Below are positions 23,489 through 36,008 of a stretch of 64,000 nt of DNA, one piece after another. The notes under the pieces were generated by a model. That model was not told where the DNA came from. It saw nothing but the letters and a program-made list of their open reading frames with translations, and searched no databases. The position numbers and the translations under genes are program-made. This DNA comes from Knufia peltigerae. Its lineage: Eukaryota > Ascomycota > Eurotiomycetes > Chaetothyriales > Trichomeriaceae. Where the stretch lies: contig JAPDRN010000041.1 of assembly GCA_030247855.1 (NCBI GenBank), forward strand, positions 1-64,000, read 5' to 3'. The stretch's first letter is position 1. Every line of letters begins with the position of its first letter.

Positions 23489-24029
23489 AAGGAAGCCGTC
23501 ATCGTTGTACGGAATGTGTGAGACGAGATCTTATTTTTGGTGTGTCCTGGATATACTGCCTGGCTTCATGAAGATGATGAATTGATACGAAACCATGACC
23601 AAACTAGCTGATGAGTAATGATTTGATGATGCTGCATATTTGTTATAGAGAGATAATGAAAAGATTGATTATTAAATGCTCCTACTCGGTTTTGAGGTTG
23701 GGTACCATGTATGAGACTGTGAATCCTCTAGATCGTGGGTAGAGAGCGAGGGTCCCCCACCCAACTCTCTCCCCCGGCTTCGTCTTCGCGATGGCTTGGC
23801 ATGCGCACAAAAAAAGTGACCACCGTTCAAGACTCAAAGTGCGGACTTCTCACAAACTGCGAATCTCTCAAATTCCCAACACACTCAGACCTTTGAACAA
23901 CCGCGGTCTGCACCAACCTTCAGAGAAAGATGTGAGAATCCCTGCATATCGCTGCGGAAATTGGTCTGCAGCATGCTGATTCTAAGGATGTACAGTGAAC
24001 TCCGAGATTCGTCTTGATCAGAAGCCACA
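23489..24029. other. Intergenic region upstream of rpl5
   Basis: No gene seen. It includes the 3' end of the membrane-protein gene and the promoter of the ribosomal protein gene. Confidence 0.4.
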
Positions 24030-25060
24030 ATGCCTTTCACCAAAGAGTTTGTCCACCTTCTGCCTTCGGAGTCTAGATCATCACTAACAAAGTCATTTGC
24101 AGAGTCAAGAACTCGCCGTACTTTTCGCGCTTCCAGACCAAGTACAAGCGTAGAAGAGCCGGAAAGGTATGTGTCTGACTGCGCCCTCGGTCGACGACTT
24201 TTGAGGCCAACCTCGCTGACTTTTCTCACTACTTGCAGACCGATTACTATGCTCGTAAGCGATTGATCGCCCAAGCCAAGAACAAGTACAACGCTCCCAA
24301 GTACCGAATGGTCGTGCGCTTCACCAACCGCGACATCATCTGCCAACTGATCACCGCCGAACTCTCGGGAGACAAGGTCTTTTGCGCCGCCTACGCACAC
24401 GAGCTTAAGAGATATGGAATCCAAAACGGTCTGACCAACTGGTCCGCTGCCTACGCCACCGGTCTCCTCCTGGCCCGCCGTGCTCTCAAGAAGCTCAACC
24501 TGGACGAGGATTTCACCGGTGTTGAAGAGGCGGACGGTGAGTACAAGCTCACCGAAGCCGCCGAGGTTGACGGAGAGGAGCGCCGCCCATTCAAGTGCTT
24601 CCTCGACGTCGGTCTCCACCGAACCTCGACCGGTGCCCGTGTCTTTGGTGCCATGAAGGGTGCCTCCGACGGCGGTCTCTTCATCCCACACAACGAGAAG
24701 CGATTCCCCGGCTACGACCAGGAAAGCAAGGAACTCGATGCCGACACCCTCCGCCGGTACATCTTCGGTGGCCACGTCGCCGAGTACATGGAGACCTTGG
24801 CCGACGATGACGAGGAGCGCTACAAGTCCCAATTCGTCAAGTACCTTGACAACGATGTCGAGGCCGATGGTCTGGAGGAGCTGTACAGCGAGGCCCACGC
24901 CGCCATCCGCGAGGACCCCTTCAAGAAGGATGACGACGAGGGTGAGAAGAAGGACAAGGCTCACTGGAAGGCAGAGGGCAAGAAGCACAAGGTCTCGAAG
25001 TTGTCCAAGGCTGAGAAGGAGAAGAGAATCCAGGAAAAGATTGCTGCTCTTGCACAATAG
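24030..25060 (+). CDS. rpl5: 60S ribosomal protein L5 (uL18)
   Basis: Three exons: 24030-24046, 24103-24166 and 24239-25060, giving 300 residues, the normal length for eukaryotic L5. Intron 1 (56 nt) has an atypical GTTTGT donor but a perfect CTAAC branch; intron 2 (72 nt) has GTATGT and CTGAC. The joined N-terminus reads MPFTKEVKNSPYFSRFQTKY, then KRRRAGKTDYYARKRL, the diagnostic L5 start. The C-terminus is Lys-rich. L5 binds 5S rRNA together with L11 in the 60S subunit. Two introns close to the start codon are typical for fungal ribosomal protein genes. Strong codon bias in exon 3 leaves a 407-codon open frame on the opposite strand that is not a gene. Confidence 0.96.
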
Positions 25061-26310
25061 AGCCTTTCTATCTATCTGCCTGCTTACCCACCATCTGGTC
25101 GATGTCAATGGAGTCTCGGAGTGAGTTGATTACCATACTCGGGGGGGATATGACATGGAGAAACAATTGAGATTGGTTCAGCCTCAGCATAGTGAGCAGA
25201 AGAAAAGTTGTGTCCTTGTCCGGCCCATTCACAATGGCCCCGCCGTAGGCAAATCCAAAAAAAATTGCCGCCGCCAGAGTGATTGCATATGTTGATGAAT
25301 CAAAGAATGATAACCAAAGAATTTTGACGTATTGGAACTTGTTCTACCTCTTCGTGTCAGATACCCCTGAGTGTAGAAATGTCATTTGCCATGACAGAGC
25401 CTCAGGCTATTGGGAGTGACCGCTGAGTAATGGCCGTTTGGCAACTCTGACATAAGATGCTGACTACCTAAACCGAGTCGCCTATGGAGTACCTAGAGTA
25501 TGTAAGAGATACTGACTGTGTTTTACGAGGGACTCTCGTACTGCAGATCCCAGGCGAACTGCTGCCCTGGGTTTAGTCAGATGCAGGAAGTGTCATTGAT
25601 GGAGATACTGGACAGTAGAAGTGGGCATATCAACTGTGCTTTACAAGGACACACAAACACCGTGTCGGCGAAACATCTCAATGCAAGCGATAAAAACCTT
25701 GACGGTCATACCACCGAGCAAGGGTTTTTATTGACTTCATGCCAGATAAAAGCCCGGTGTGATGATGGATCTCCAGTAACGAGTAATTGTGCGATGGAGC
25801 CACGGAGTGTTCTTCTGATGAGAGAATCATCGGCGGTGGCCACCATTTCAACTGAACTAACTGCTGCAGGGTAACTGGGTACTTCGTCCTATAGGGTACT
25901 CAGTACTTGTATCCAACTGTTGGGTGATTGATGACCGATGACCGCATCGTTGGGCCACACGGGCCTGATTCAAATTAATAGGCTGGTAGAGCTTCTGTAC
26001 GGAGTACCCAGGTAAGGGAATCAATGGTGGTTTGCCCCTCTCACTCCCACCCACAGGGCAAGTCAATGTGTCTAGACTCTCACACTGACTACAGCCACCC
26101 ACGTTCTTCCATCATATCCCGGTCGCCATCATTACCACAGCCGAATGGAAACAAGTCTTGTTGAACCCCGCCGTCGCTCCATCGCTCCTCAGCTTCACAC
26201 TGCACTCATGACTCTCCATCATGTCTTTGCTCCAGCCTGAATACATATTTCTGTGATCAGGGCCCGAGTTGAAATAATCTACGGCTGCATGCCGAATCTT
26301 TGCCGCAGCC
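25061..26310. other. Intergenic region
   Basis: About 1.25 kb. ORFs present are short and show no domain or splice support. One TACGGAGTA palindrome lies near 25997. The end is the promoter of the leucine-rich-repeat gene. Confidence 0.4.
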
Positions 26311-29300
26311 ATGGCGAGCACAGTCGGGCACAATCTCGACGTTGACTGGCTCTTGCATTCGAAGAAAGGTGAGCAGCCGAGCTTCGCTGCATCTCAGCGA
26401 GGCCTTCTACAACCCGACGGTGGTGCTGATGAAGTCCCAGAACTCTCGCAATCCTTGGGCGACAAGAACAACAAAAAAGACGAAGTGCGATCGCAATCTC
26501 CGCCTCAGATCAAATCGACCGAACCAACTCCGCCGTCCACACCTACCGATCGCAAGCAGCCGAAAAAGGCGCAAAGAGATGCAGACTCTGTAGCTGCACC
26601 TCAGAAACCTGTGTCGACGCCGAACGGCACGACTGGTACCGCACAGGCGAATGCGACAAAGGCTGGAGGTGCGCAGACTCAGCCGAAGAGCCAGCCGCAG
26701 AATGCACGACCTACACTGCCCAAGGGACAAAGTGCCGAGGACAAGAAGAACTTGAAGACCAATACACCCAATGGCAAAAGAGATGGCAGACGCAGCTCAT
26801 GGATCTCGAGTATCAGTTCGAAATTCTCCTCGTCGACCTCTCCTACACCTTCCCGCCAGTCGAGCATGGACGACAGACAAGGCCTTCACAAACCCGACGT
26901 GCCATCGCCACAGCCCAGCCCAAAGGTGGAGTTGTCGAATCCTTTCAACAAGAAGGAATCAGTCAAAGACGGACACAGCGATACCGCGAAAGAGGAAAAA
27001 CCGACCCCAGTTGTACATGCTGGCCCACGTCGACCGTCGGTTCTGGTTGCCGCGGGCAAGGAAACGAAACTGGAGCACCCAGGCTTCCTCTCGAGCGCTT
27101 TACGGAGACTCTCATCGTCTTCCAATGCGACCATGGGCAAAGGTGGTGGTGCATCCGGGGCGATCTGTCCGAGGAGGGTCATGAACATTGACCAAAATCG
27201 ACAGCGAATCAAGATCAACGAATTCGATCAGGCCAAACTCAAACGAGTGGCTTTTTGTGTTGATGTCGAGATTGCCGGGTTTTCTGCATCAGCCGACGAG
27301 GAGCCTGACAAGTTCAGCCGTCCTACCACGTCGAACATGCAGAAACAAAGCCTCACCACAGAAAAGGAGTCCACCAACAAAAAAGACGTCAAGGATGCAA
27401 AAGTGAAGGACATAGGGGAGGGTGCTGCTCTGAAAAACCCGGCGGCCGCCACGGAAGCAAAGGAGGAAAAGCCAGCAGTCAAGCCTGAGCCGACGCCTGA
27501 AGAATCCAAAGACAAACAAGATGTCAAAGTTTCATTGAGTGAGGCCACCACCACATCTCCGGAGAACCAACCTCCGCCTACGACAACAAGGAAAAAGGAA
27601 AAGAAGAAACGGTCCGAAGCCGAACGAAAAGAACGAAAGGAGAAAAAACGGCGGCATGCAGAGGCCAACGGACTCGTACCGCTCGAGTTGACCAGAGATG
27701 ATGATGATTCGGATTCAAACTCCAGCAACACTCCCCCAGGCGCTTCAACTCCGAGACGACCAATGGACGGGCCCACGATAGACCCTCTACGAATCTACAA
27801 ACGATGTTGTCAACTCCGCGAGACCTCCATCCTTCCTCAGATGAAAGAGCAGATTACGAAACCATCAGCGACCCTGGCAGAAGCACCTGGAACAGTGGCG
27901 GTAATGGATCTGACCGGATTCCAAATGTCGTTACAAGACATCAACACGTTGGGCGACTGGCTCGCCATCGTGCCCGTTCGAAAATTGATCCTGGAAAATT
28001 GTGGCTTGACGGACGAGGGAGTTAGAGTGATTCTATCTGGACTCTCAAGCTGCAAATCTATAGAGCAAGCTCGGCAAAACAGAAAACTCCCCAAAAGATA
28101 TACCGGAAAACGTGGTATGGAACAGATGGGTGTCATTGAAAAATTGTCGTTGAAAGATAATCCTGCCATCACCAACCTGGGTTGGAAGCATATAGGACTT
28201 TTCCTCCACATGTCGACATCTCTCAAGGCGATTGATCTTTCTGGGTTACAATTTCCGAAGTCAGGCGATCTATCGAGGACACCCTCGGGCAACAGTTCAG
28301 TCAGTAATGCCGACACAAATTCCAAGATGGTCGATTTGGGTACTCTGATCATCCACGCACTGACGGTACGATTGGGCGACAAACTGGAGGAACTTATACT
28401 CGGCCGGTGTGGACTCTCCACCAAAAATATCCAAGACATTGTTGAATGTGCTATGAAATGCAAGATCCGTCGCCTCGGACTGGCCGACAACAACGTCACC
28501 GAAGAAGCATTGGCACATCTCGTTCGCTATGTCAAGTCTGGTAGCTGTGAAGGTCTAGACCTCGGTGGGAATGACTTGCGAGGTATTGCACATACATTGG
28601 CAGAAGTTGCCACTGACACATGCCCCCTGTTCGCTATTAGTCTTTCGGCTTGTAACCTGACACCGACCGACCTCAGCGCGATCTTGATTCCATTTGGCAA
28701 ACTCACGAACCTCAAATTTATGGATTTGTCACAGAACAAGGCGTTGTTTTCCGGGGGACCGAATGCTGTACCAGTTTTGCGGAAGTTCCTGCCCAGACTG
28801 ACGGAGCTCAGACGCATCCACTTGTCTGATGTAGACCTAACTCCCGATCAAGTGGTGGCGCTGTCTGAGATTCTACCCGACTGTCCGAACATGATGCATA
28901 TTAGTATCTTGGACAATGCGCCTCTATTGCATGCCATGAACTCCAAAGAGGAAGGTGCTCAAGAAGAAGCTTGCGCTTTCTTTGCGGCGTTGATGACAGC
29001 AGTGAGAGTGTCAGAGACCATATGTGCGGTGGAGATTGAAGTTCCTGGTGCCGACAGTAGTGAAGTTGTCAAGGCATTGGCGTCACAGGTTGTGGCATAC
29101 AGTCTTCGGAACATGGAACGGACAACTCTCGATGACATGGGTATCCATGCCGCCAACACAAATGACAAGGATGCTCCTGAAGTGCTTCTTCACCTTGTCG
29201 GACACATGGACGGATACTCTGACAATCACGATAATGATGAGCCGGCTCCTGACGAAGATTATCTGATCGCGTCGACGGGTATAGTCAAAGCCTTGGACGT

Positions 29301-30193
29301 ATGTCTGACGAGCAAAGATGGTACCAGCCGGGCACATTCAAGGAATATCAGTCCGAGTGTCAGTGGCACAGCAACACCGAGACAAGGTGCGACCCATGGT
29401 GTCAAACCGCGGGACGTCAGTTTGCAGCTTTGCGACAGTGCAAGGAAGATTCGAATGAGATTACGGCCGGTCCTGATCAGGGAAGATCGTGCTGGGAATG
29501 ACTACAACTACCGTAAGTTTGTTTTCGGGGTCGTCTTCTATATTAAAATGTGCTAAAACTGTCACAGGCCGTCTTTTCAACCTCGATCAAACCTTGCAGC
29601 GTATGATTGAAAGATTCGAGGACGAATACCCAGAAACCAAAGCTACAGATCCAGGACTCGTGTCTGCCAGTGGCTCGCCCTCTCCAGGTCCTTCGACGGC
29701 CGATCCTTCGATGCTCTCGGCTTCTGTCGATTCCGATGGATTGACCAAGATGACTTCGGCAGATGAATACTTCCCCACCCAAAACGACGAGCAGGATTCG
29801 TCTCGGCCCATCAAATTATCTCGCACCACCTCAGAAACCTCTCTGGCTGCCAAAGCGTTCACGGATGAAGAAGGTCGGATGCACCGTTTGGGACAGAGTA
29901 TTCGCCGAGAAGTGCTCAAACCCACGGGCATGGAGGATAACCTCCACGGTACGAGCAATGGTGATCATCCGGAACCTCCCCATATAGCGGCTCTCCGGGC
30001 GAAACTCGAAGCACTCAGCGGAGAGGATATAAGGGCAAAAGTACAAAGGGATGGTGCGGATGAGGTACTCAGAGAGATTGGTTTGAACGCTGAGGAGTTG
30101 TTGGCCCTGAGAGATACAGACCCAGAAGGGTTTGAAACTTTTCGAAAGTCTCAGATGGCTGCAGCCATCAACAGTGGTCTTGTCGATGTTTGA
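26311..30193 (+). CDS. Leucine-rich-repeat protein, Mhp1/PPP1R37-like
   Basis: Two exons (26311-29512 and 29568-30193) give 1275 residues. The 55-nt intron has GTAAGT, a CTAAA branch and CACAG, and joins NY-R-RLFNLDQTLQRMIERF in frame. The first ~480 residues are disordered, Lys/Ser/Pro-rich, with a conserved RVAFCVDVEIAG element (~310-322) like the short motif preceding the repeats in PPP1R37-type proteins. Residues ~490-960 hold RNI-type leucine-rich repeats (LILENCGLTDEGV, LGLADNNVTEEAL, LDLGGNDLRGIA, FMDLSQNKALFSGG). The tail includes a coiled segment. From memory, fungal orthologues are often labelled cell-wall biogenesis protein Mhp1; protein phosphatase 1 or microtubule links are possible but not shown here. 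Function should be treated as unassigned scaffold. Confidence 0.75.
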
Positions 30194-30988
30194 GTCTTTT
30201 TTTCTTCTTTTTTTGCTTCTTTTGCTGTTTTCTTTCAGCCAAAGGAGGAGGAGGAGGAGCAACGAACGGAATGGCTTTGGGCGTGCGTGTGCATGTTGTG
30301 CGTTCTGAGCGATTTTTCTTGATTGACCAGGAAATGGCAATTGTGTATGGTTTTTTTCTTTCTTTTCGAGTGTCTATCTATTTGATACCAGGTTGAGATT
30401 GTACTGGAAATGATGATGTTAATGATGTCTTTTTGTATCGTACCTAGTGTACCGAACATACAGAGTACCTTGTTGTTCAATCAAACCGTCGAGGATGAGT
30501 ATATATATATTTAGTTGGAAGATTTCTCAATACAAAAAGGCAGGATTTTCGGCATAAATTGGTCGAAGATGCTACTTGCGTATGCGAAGGTGTCTGGGAT
30601 AGATTTCCCATGCGAGAACAGGTATCCGAAGATATTTTTTTATGTATGTTTATTTAATGGATATTTGACGGTTGATGTTTGGTGATCCTCCAAGGTGGTG
30701 GTGGTGTATAGTCCAGTTCCCCGGGTACATACTCGGTACGGTGTCACGTACAACAAACGGAGAGAAAGTCACCCGTTTCCCGACACCATGATGACCAAGA
30801 AGAGAGATTTCGAATGGAACCGTATGTTATCCTTGATCCTTTGGCCACAACGTTCCGAAAGTACATTACGGACATTGATCCGTGGTGATGCTCTGTAATC
30901 GACGGGGTGAGATTACTTGTGCTGAAGTGGAAAATGTGGATTCCCCTCCGCGGGCGTCCACGGAGGGGGGGGGGGGGGGGGGAGTGGG

Positions 30989-31154
30989 CAAACCGGACCA
31001 CGGATCAATGAATGTGGGATATTTACGAATCGCGAAAACCACAGAAAAATAAAAAAGCCACTTAAAAAAAAACACACAAAAACAAAAACACANNNNNNNN
31101 NNCCCCCCCCCCCGCGCGCCGGCCCCCCCCCCTGGCCAAACCGGACCACGGATC
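30989..31154. repeat. 18-bp direct repeat flanking the gap
   Basis: The same 18 bases (30989-31006 and 31137-31154; core AAACCGGACCACGGATC) stand on either side of the gap. Each copy is close to a long G or C homopolymer. Confidence 0.9.
31093..31102. other. Assembly gap (10 N)
   Basis: Ten N bases, flanked on one side by an A/C-rich stretch and on the other by a run of C. It is a scaffold join, so distance and order across it are not certain. Confidence 0.98.
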
Positions 31155-31603
31155 TCTCTCTCTGGGATCTTGACGACTCTCGACAACCACAGCACTCTTA
31201 CTACTCCACGTAACAAAACACACACACTCTCTCTCTCACACGGCGAGGCCACGGTTCTTGGAATCGTGGTCGGGTCCAAAATGTATCTAGAGCCCGACCA
31301 GCTTTTTCAAAACCTGGTCAGGTTAATTGGTAAGCAAAAGGAATGGAACCATCAGTGAATGGATTCATCGACCGGACCTTTCAGATTCACGATTGGCAAA
31401 ACAAAAAAGAAAAAGAAAAACCACACTGATGAGGATGTATATATTTTGCCATGTTTTCCTACCGCACTCACCCGATCAACCTACTGACAGACAAGAGATA
31501 TTCGTGTACTTGACTTTCGGTCGAAAAGAAGGGACAAAAACACCACTGGAGGTTTTAGTTTGAATCCATCACTATCCAACCCCCCCCCAAACAATACAAA
31601 GAC

Positions 31604-32770
31604 ATGTCTTCAACAAAACTCATCGTCGTCATCGGAGCCACGGGCACTCAAGGTGGTTCCGTCGTCGACACTTTTCTCTCCGAGTCTGGTTGGAGAGTTC
31701 GTGGCGTCACAAGAGATATCACCTCGGAGAAATCTCGAGCCCTGTCCTCGAAAGGTGTGGAAATGGTCGAGGCCAATCTGGACGACGTTTCTTCACTCGT
31801 CCGGGCCTTTGACGGGGCACAGGTCGTTTTCAGCGTCACCGACTTTTGGACCGGATTTCGTGATCCTTCTACCCTCCAAAAGCTCGAGCCCGGTCAATCT
31901 CTGATGGCGTGGTCTCACGATTATGAATTACAACAAGGGAAGAATGTTTTCGAGGCAGCCGACAAGACCAAAAATCTCGAAAGATTGGTTTATTCTGCAC
32001 TGTCAAATGTCACAAAGTGGTCGGGAGGGAAATACAAACACGTCTATCATTTTGACAGTGAGGCGAGGGCGGTCGAGTATGCAACGACAATCTATCCCGA
32101 CCTCATGAAGCGAACCAGCATCATTCAGATCGGAATGTATCTGAGCAATACAACTTGGATGTCACATTATCAACCACACAAGGTGAGTTTGTGGACTTTC
32201 CACTCGGCACCTGACCAGCAAGCGGTCGTATACTGTCCGATGCTACCGTCACTGACTGTACATTCTCTAGAACTCTGATGGTATACATGTCTTGAGGACG
32301 AGAATCCCGGCGGATGCAAAAGTACCATTGATCGCCACGGATGAAGATACCGGTCCATTGACACTCGCCCTGGTCAAGGTCGAACCCGGTAAAAATCTAT
32401 TGGCATTTCGTGAATTGATCACCCTCCAAGAATTTGTCACCGTCTGGGGTCGAGTCAACAGTGTCGAAACCAAATATGAGGTCACCGGCCCCGAAGAAAT
32501 CTGGGTCGATATACCGGAGTTGAGACAAGACATAGAAGAGTGTGCCGACTATATCGGTGAGTTCGGTTTCGACGGTGGTGATCCTACAGTGGTTCATCCA
32601 AAGGATGTGAGTATTGTTTTTTTTTCTCCCCCTTTCTGCACAACCCATGCTCCTGCCACTACTGCTACTGACGATGACGATGACGCTGACGACCCTAGCT
32701 CGGTGTTCCCGTCAATTTGCCTACTGTGGAGGACTGGATCAAGAAGCAAGATTGGAGTGCATTGTTGTAG
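31604..32770 (+). CDS. NmrA-like NAD(P)-binding protein
   Basis: Three exons, 31604-32182, 32271-32606 and 32699-32770, give 328 residues. Both introns (88 and 92 nt) start GTGAGT and end CTAG with CTGAC before them; the reading frame is kept in phase 0 at both. The N-terminus has the Rossmann glycine motif GATGTQGG (11-18) after a short beta strand, as in NmrA/HSCARG and isoflavone-reductase-like proteins. The SDR catalytic Tyr-Lys pair is not conserved in its usual form. The C-terminus ends VEDWIKKQDWSALL, like related fungal proteins. NmrA-like proteins either sense NADP state or act as reductases; which applies is unknown. It converges with the P450 gene with only 76 bp between stops. Confidence 0.85.
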
Positions 32771-32846
32771 AAGACCGGGATGTGGCCAGCCGAGTGTCTA
32801 TTCTTGTTTCAGAATGAAGTAACAGACCGATATCAGAGACCACAAT

Positions 32847-34617
32847 TCAAGATTGTTTGACCCATTTCAACCCGATCCGTTCTGTCCCGGACATTTTCAG
32901 GGTGACAATCACTTTGGCCTGGTTTACGGTTCGTAAAGCTCGAAGTTTGACGTCTTCATGACTCTCGCCTCCTTCCGCCACAAGTCTCACTCTCGATCCG
33001 TCGGAGAACAAGTTGAACATCACCCTTGTGAATTCGACCTGTGAAAATTTCTTGCCCGGGCATACTCTAGGTCCCGAATTCCAAGGGACGAATGATCCGG
33101 GGAAAGGTTGAAACAGTGACGTCTCGTTTGACGAGTCGTCCGACGACACCACTATCCACCTATCAGGTCTCCATTCATCCGCGTCGTCGCCCCAATACTT
33201 GGGATGTCGGTGTAGACCCACAAAGTTGTGTGAGATGGTCGTGCGAGGTGGGACAATGTGAACTCGATCTTGAACAACGAGTTTTTGTCCACTGTCGGCC
33301 GTGTATCGTGGCATGACCGCGACCGGACCGTATAGTCGAACCGTTTCATACTATTCCTCTCTTCCTGTCAGCATACGGGACGAGGGGGTGTTTTTTTGTG
33401 GCTTGGGATTCTGGAACTGGAGCAGAAAAACATACCATCAAGGCCAAAACTCTCTTGAGTCTGGGAAATGTATCTTCATAGTAGGACAGTCCAGTGTCGT
33501 CGGCCTTGCGAACGGCGTCGATCTCTTCTGCTATCCAAGTTTGCCATTCGGGGCACGCGGCCAAGAGAGTGATGGCGAAATGGAGCGTTGCTGCAGTGGT
33601 GTCGTGTCCTGCTAGATTGTAAATGAACAAATTTCCGTATACCTCTTCGTCCGACAATCCCGCTCCCGCGATTGACCCTTCGGAGGCTCGAATCATCTCA
33701 CTCAACAGGTTGTGTCTCGACAGGTCGCCTTGTTCAAAGGCCTGTCTTTCTCTCGATATCATCTCGCCCATGTAAAACTTGAACTCTTCGTAGGCCCTGT
33801 TTAATTTCTTCATGCCTCCAAACAAGGCCCACTGAGGGTATCCGACATTCTTGATCAACGACAACAAAATCACCTGGACAATGTCTCCCAACAACAACCG
33901 AAGGGATTCTCGGTACCCCAGTCTTTTGGGACCGAGATTGTCTTGTTGGTCTTCATCGTCGGTGGGTGGCAACGTGTCGTCCACAAAGGTGCTCTGAACT
34001 CCGAACCCGGCTCCACACAGGACGTTCAATGCCAACGCGTGTACATCTCTCTGTGTACTTCTGACCGTGCCCTGCTTGGACCACACGGCCAACATCTGGT
34101 CGGCCTGTTCCCCCGCCTCTCTCCACACCAGAGCACTGTTTTGTTCGTTGAAAGGAGGGACCGTGACTTTGCGGTGACGATCCCAGACTTTACCGTTGAC
34201 CGTGTCCAGGTTGGGGCCGTAAATGTCCAACATTCCGTACATGGCCGGGTTCTTGATGAAATCGTTCCTCCTCTTCATCACTTCTTCCGTCGCCGGAGGG
34301 TCGGCGAGGACGAGTTCAAGCTCGCCCGGTCCGACGATGATGAAGGCGTCTCCGTATCTGGCGTGGTCCCGATACTTGAACGGAAAGGTCCATCCGACGT
34401 CACCTCGAAGAGCCCAGTCCCCAAGACCAAACGGTAATTTGGAAAGGATCGGAATCAAGAGGTCCTTAAATGTCATCCATAGTGGTCCTGGCGGATTGAT
34501 GGGTGTGAAGACGATGGGGAGACCCGTTCTCTTCGCTTCATTGTAGTTTTGCACGAACCGAACGACGGACCATGAAAAGTATCCCATCACCACCGAGGAC
34601 ATCACCAAAAGGAACAT
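32847..34617 (-). CDS. Cytochrome P450 monooxygenase
   Basis: Exons 34617-33436 and 33350-32847 on the minus strand give 561 residues. The intron 33351-33435 (85 nt) starts GTATGT, has CTGAC and ends TAG. Residues 1-22 form an N-terminal membrane anchor. The I-helix oxygen motif AGHDTTA is at 336-342; the ExxR of helix K (ETVR, 396-399) lies right at the splice junction, which confirms the join. DEWRPDRW (~452-459) is the PERF-type element and the haem loop is PWNSGPRVCPG with Cys491 as thiolate ligand; the first position is Trp rather than the usual Phe. It is expected at the ER membrane, paired with P450 reductase. The substrate is unknown. The neighbouring NmrA-like and SDR genes suggest a shared oxidation route. 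Confidence 0.9.
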
Positions 34618-35231
34618 GGTGATTGGTTACGATGATGGTTGAAGAGCGTTGTGGACAAGCATGAAATTCCAAGGGGCTTTTTCTGGTATTTCCAAAAAGT
34701 AATCGACTCGAGTGGTGAGATTGGGATTGACCTTCTCATAATACTCCCGGTTTGTGGGAGGCCTGAAGTCGCCGAGTTGAAATATTTCCCCCTGAAACCG
34801 AAAGAGTGTCACAAGAGTACAAAGCATAGGCATATGTAGTCACAATCTAGTCACTATTGGTGAGGACAGCAATGGTGACATGGCAGAACGGTCACCCTCT
34901 TCATCCTTCAGGATTCTTACCTTTGTGCTAATCCATTCGTGGTGTCAAATGAGCGAATCCAGGGACGGATTGGTAACAACGTAACACGAGCCGACCATGA
35001 TCACGGGCATTTCCACCACTCAACCCGATTTCCCCAGTCTTCAAGTGAACGCAACTGCTTATAAAGAGTATAAAGAAACATAAATTCACCTAGAACACAG
35101 AGCAAGGCCTACAGAAATGACATCTTATTGGGAAAAAGGGATAGAAATAGACTTGTAATTCGTCACACTTTACATATGACACCTCCATTGATGTTGAACT
35201 GTGCTATTTCAACAACAAAAACCCATCTCTT
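34618..35231. other. Intergenic region
   Basis: About 600 bp separating the P450 start from the SDR stop. No gene seen. The first part is the P450 promoter. Confidence 0.4.
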
Positions 35232-36008
35232 TTACGGCATCCGTACACCCGTAATCTCCTGCAACTGCTCGATCAGTCTATCTTGAAGGGCTTCATCGTC
35301 CGCCTGTGCCTTTGGCGACCTCACTCGACTGCCGAACCAATATTTCCCCGAGACACCGTCCGGGGGTCCCTCGGCCAACAAGACGTAGGTCTCGACGGCG
35401 GCGTCGATGTCCCCGGAAGCATGACCGCCTCCCATCTTCGTGGGCACCCATCCCGGATCGAGTGAGTTGCTCTGCACGCCACCGCCGGCCCACCTCCTCG
35501 CGAACGCGGCCGCGAGCATCACGTTGTGCAACTTTGTGTCGGCGTAGGCTTGGGAGTCGGAAAATCGACGTTCCCCGCGGCGCCGCCACGTCAAGTCCTC
35601 CAGGGAAGGATCGCCGCCGTTGTGCAGACCCGACGAGACGTACACGAGTCGTTTCGGGGTCGGGTTGATCAGGCAGGTGAGGATGTAAGGGGACACGGTA
35701 TTGACCGCGAAGATGCCGGGCCAGCCTTGTTTTGTCTTTCCGTACGGCCCCGTGTAGACGCCCGCGTTGTGGACGACGGCGTCAAAGGCCCCGAGCGTGT
35801 TCGCGTCCCTCGCCAGTTTCTCGGTCTGCGAGACGTCGGACAGGTCCGCGACGAGGCAGGTTTCGGCTTCGGGACAGGCAGCTCTCGCGTCCCGGGCACG
35901 TTGGTCGTTCCTCGCGTGCAGGACGACCGAATGGCCTCGCTTGACCAGGGCCCGCGCCGTCAGGGAACCGAGCCCGTCGGAAGAACCTGTGATCAGTATC
36001 CGACCCAT
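35232..36008 (-). CDS. Short-chain dehydrogenase/reductase
   Basis: A single-exon minus-strand gene of 258 residues. The first ATG in frame is 36008 (MGRILITG). The Rossmann motif TGSSDGLG (~7-14), the DLSD acidic cofactor contact (~55), the HNAG motif (~79-82), the catalytic Ser in YVSSG and the YADTK catalytic Tyr-Lys pair are all present, so the protein should be an active NAD(P)H oxidoreductase. A C-terminal DPGWVPTKMGG segment is typical of the family. The GC content is clearly higher than in neighbouring genes (many lines near two-thirds G+C), and the gene has no intron. The substrate is unknown. Confidence 0.87.
   Translation of the reverse strand: MGRILITGSSDGLGSLTARALVKRGHSVVLHARNDQRARDARAACPEAETCLVADLSDVSQTEKLARDANTLGAFDAVVHNAGVYTGPYGKTKQGWPGIFAVNTVSPYILTCLINPTPKRLVYVSSGLHNGGDPSLEDLTWRRRGERRFSDSQAYADTKLHNVMLAAAFARRWAGGGVQSNSLDPGWVPTKMGGGHASGDIDAAVETYVLLAEGPPDGVSGKYWFGSRVRSPKAQADDEALQDRLIEQLQEITGVRMP

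Larger units (their letters stand above)
30194..31603. other. Intergenic region containing an assembly gap
   Basis: No gene seen. It carries a GGA run (30245), a TA run (30499-30510), an 18-G homopolymer (30965-30982), a 10-N gap (31093-31102) and C runs after it. Short CT and CA tracts follow near 31155 and 31200. The last ~200 bp are the NmrA gene promoter. Confidence 0.5.

Noticed and set aside
23885..25108. 407-codon open frame on the minus strand over rpl5
   Set aside because: It is the mirror of a strongly codon-biased ribosomal protein gene; the product is Leu/Val-rich without any domain, and the plus-strand gene is certain.
27228..27776. 182-codon minus-strand frame inside the leucine-rich-repeat gene
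   Set aside because: Ser/Phe-rich mirror of a Lys/Glu-rich disordered segment.
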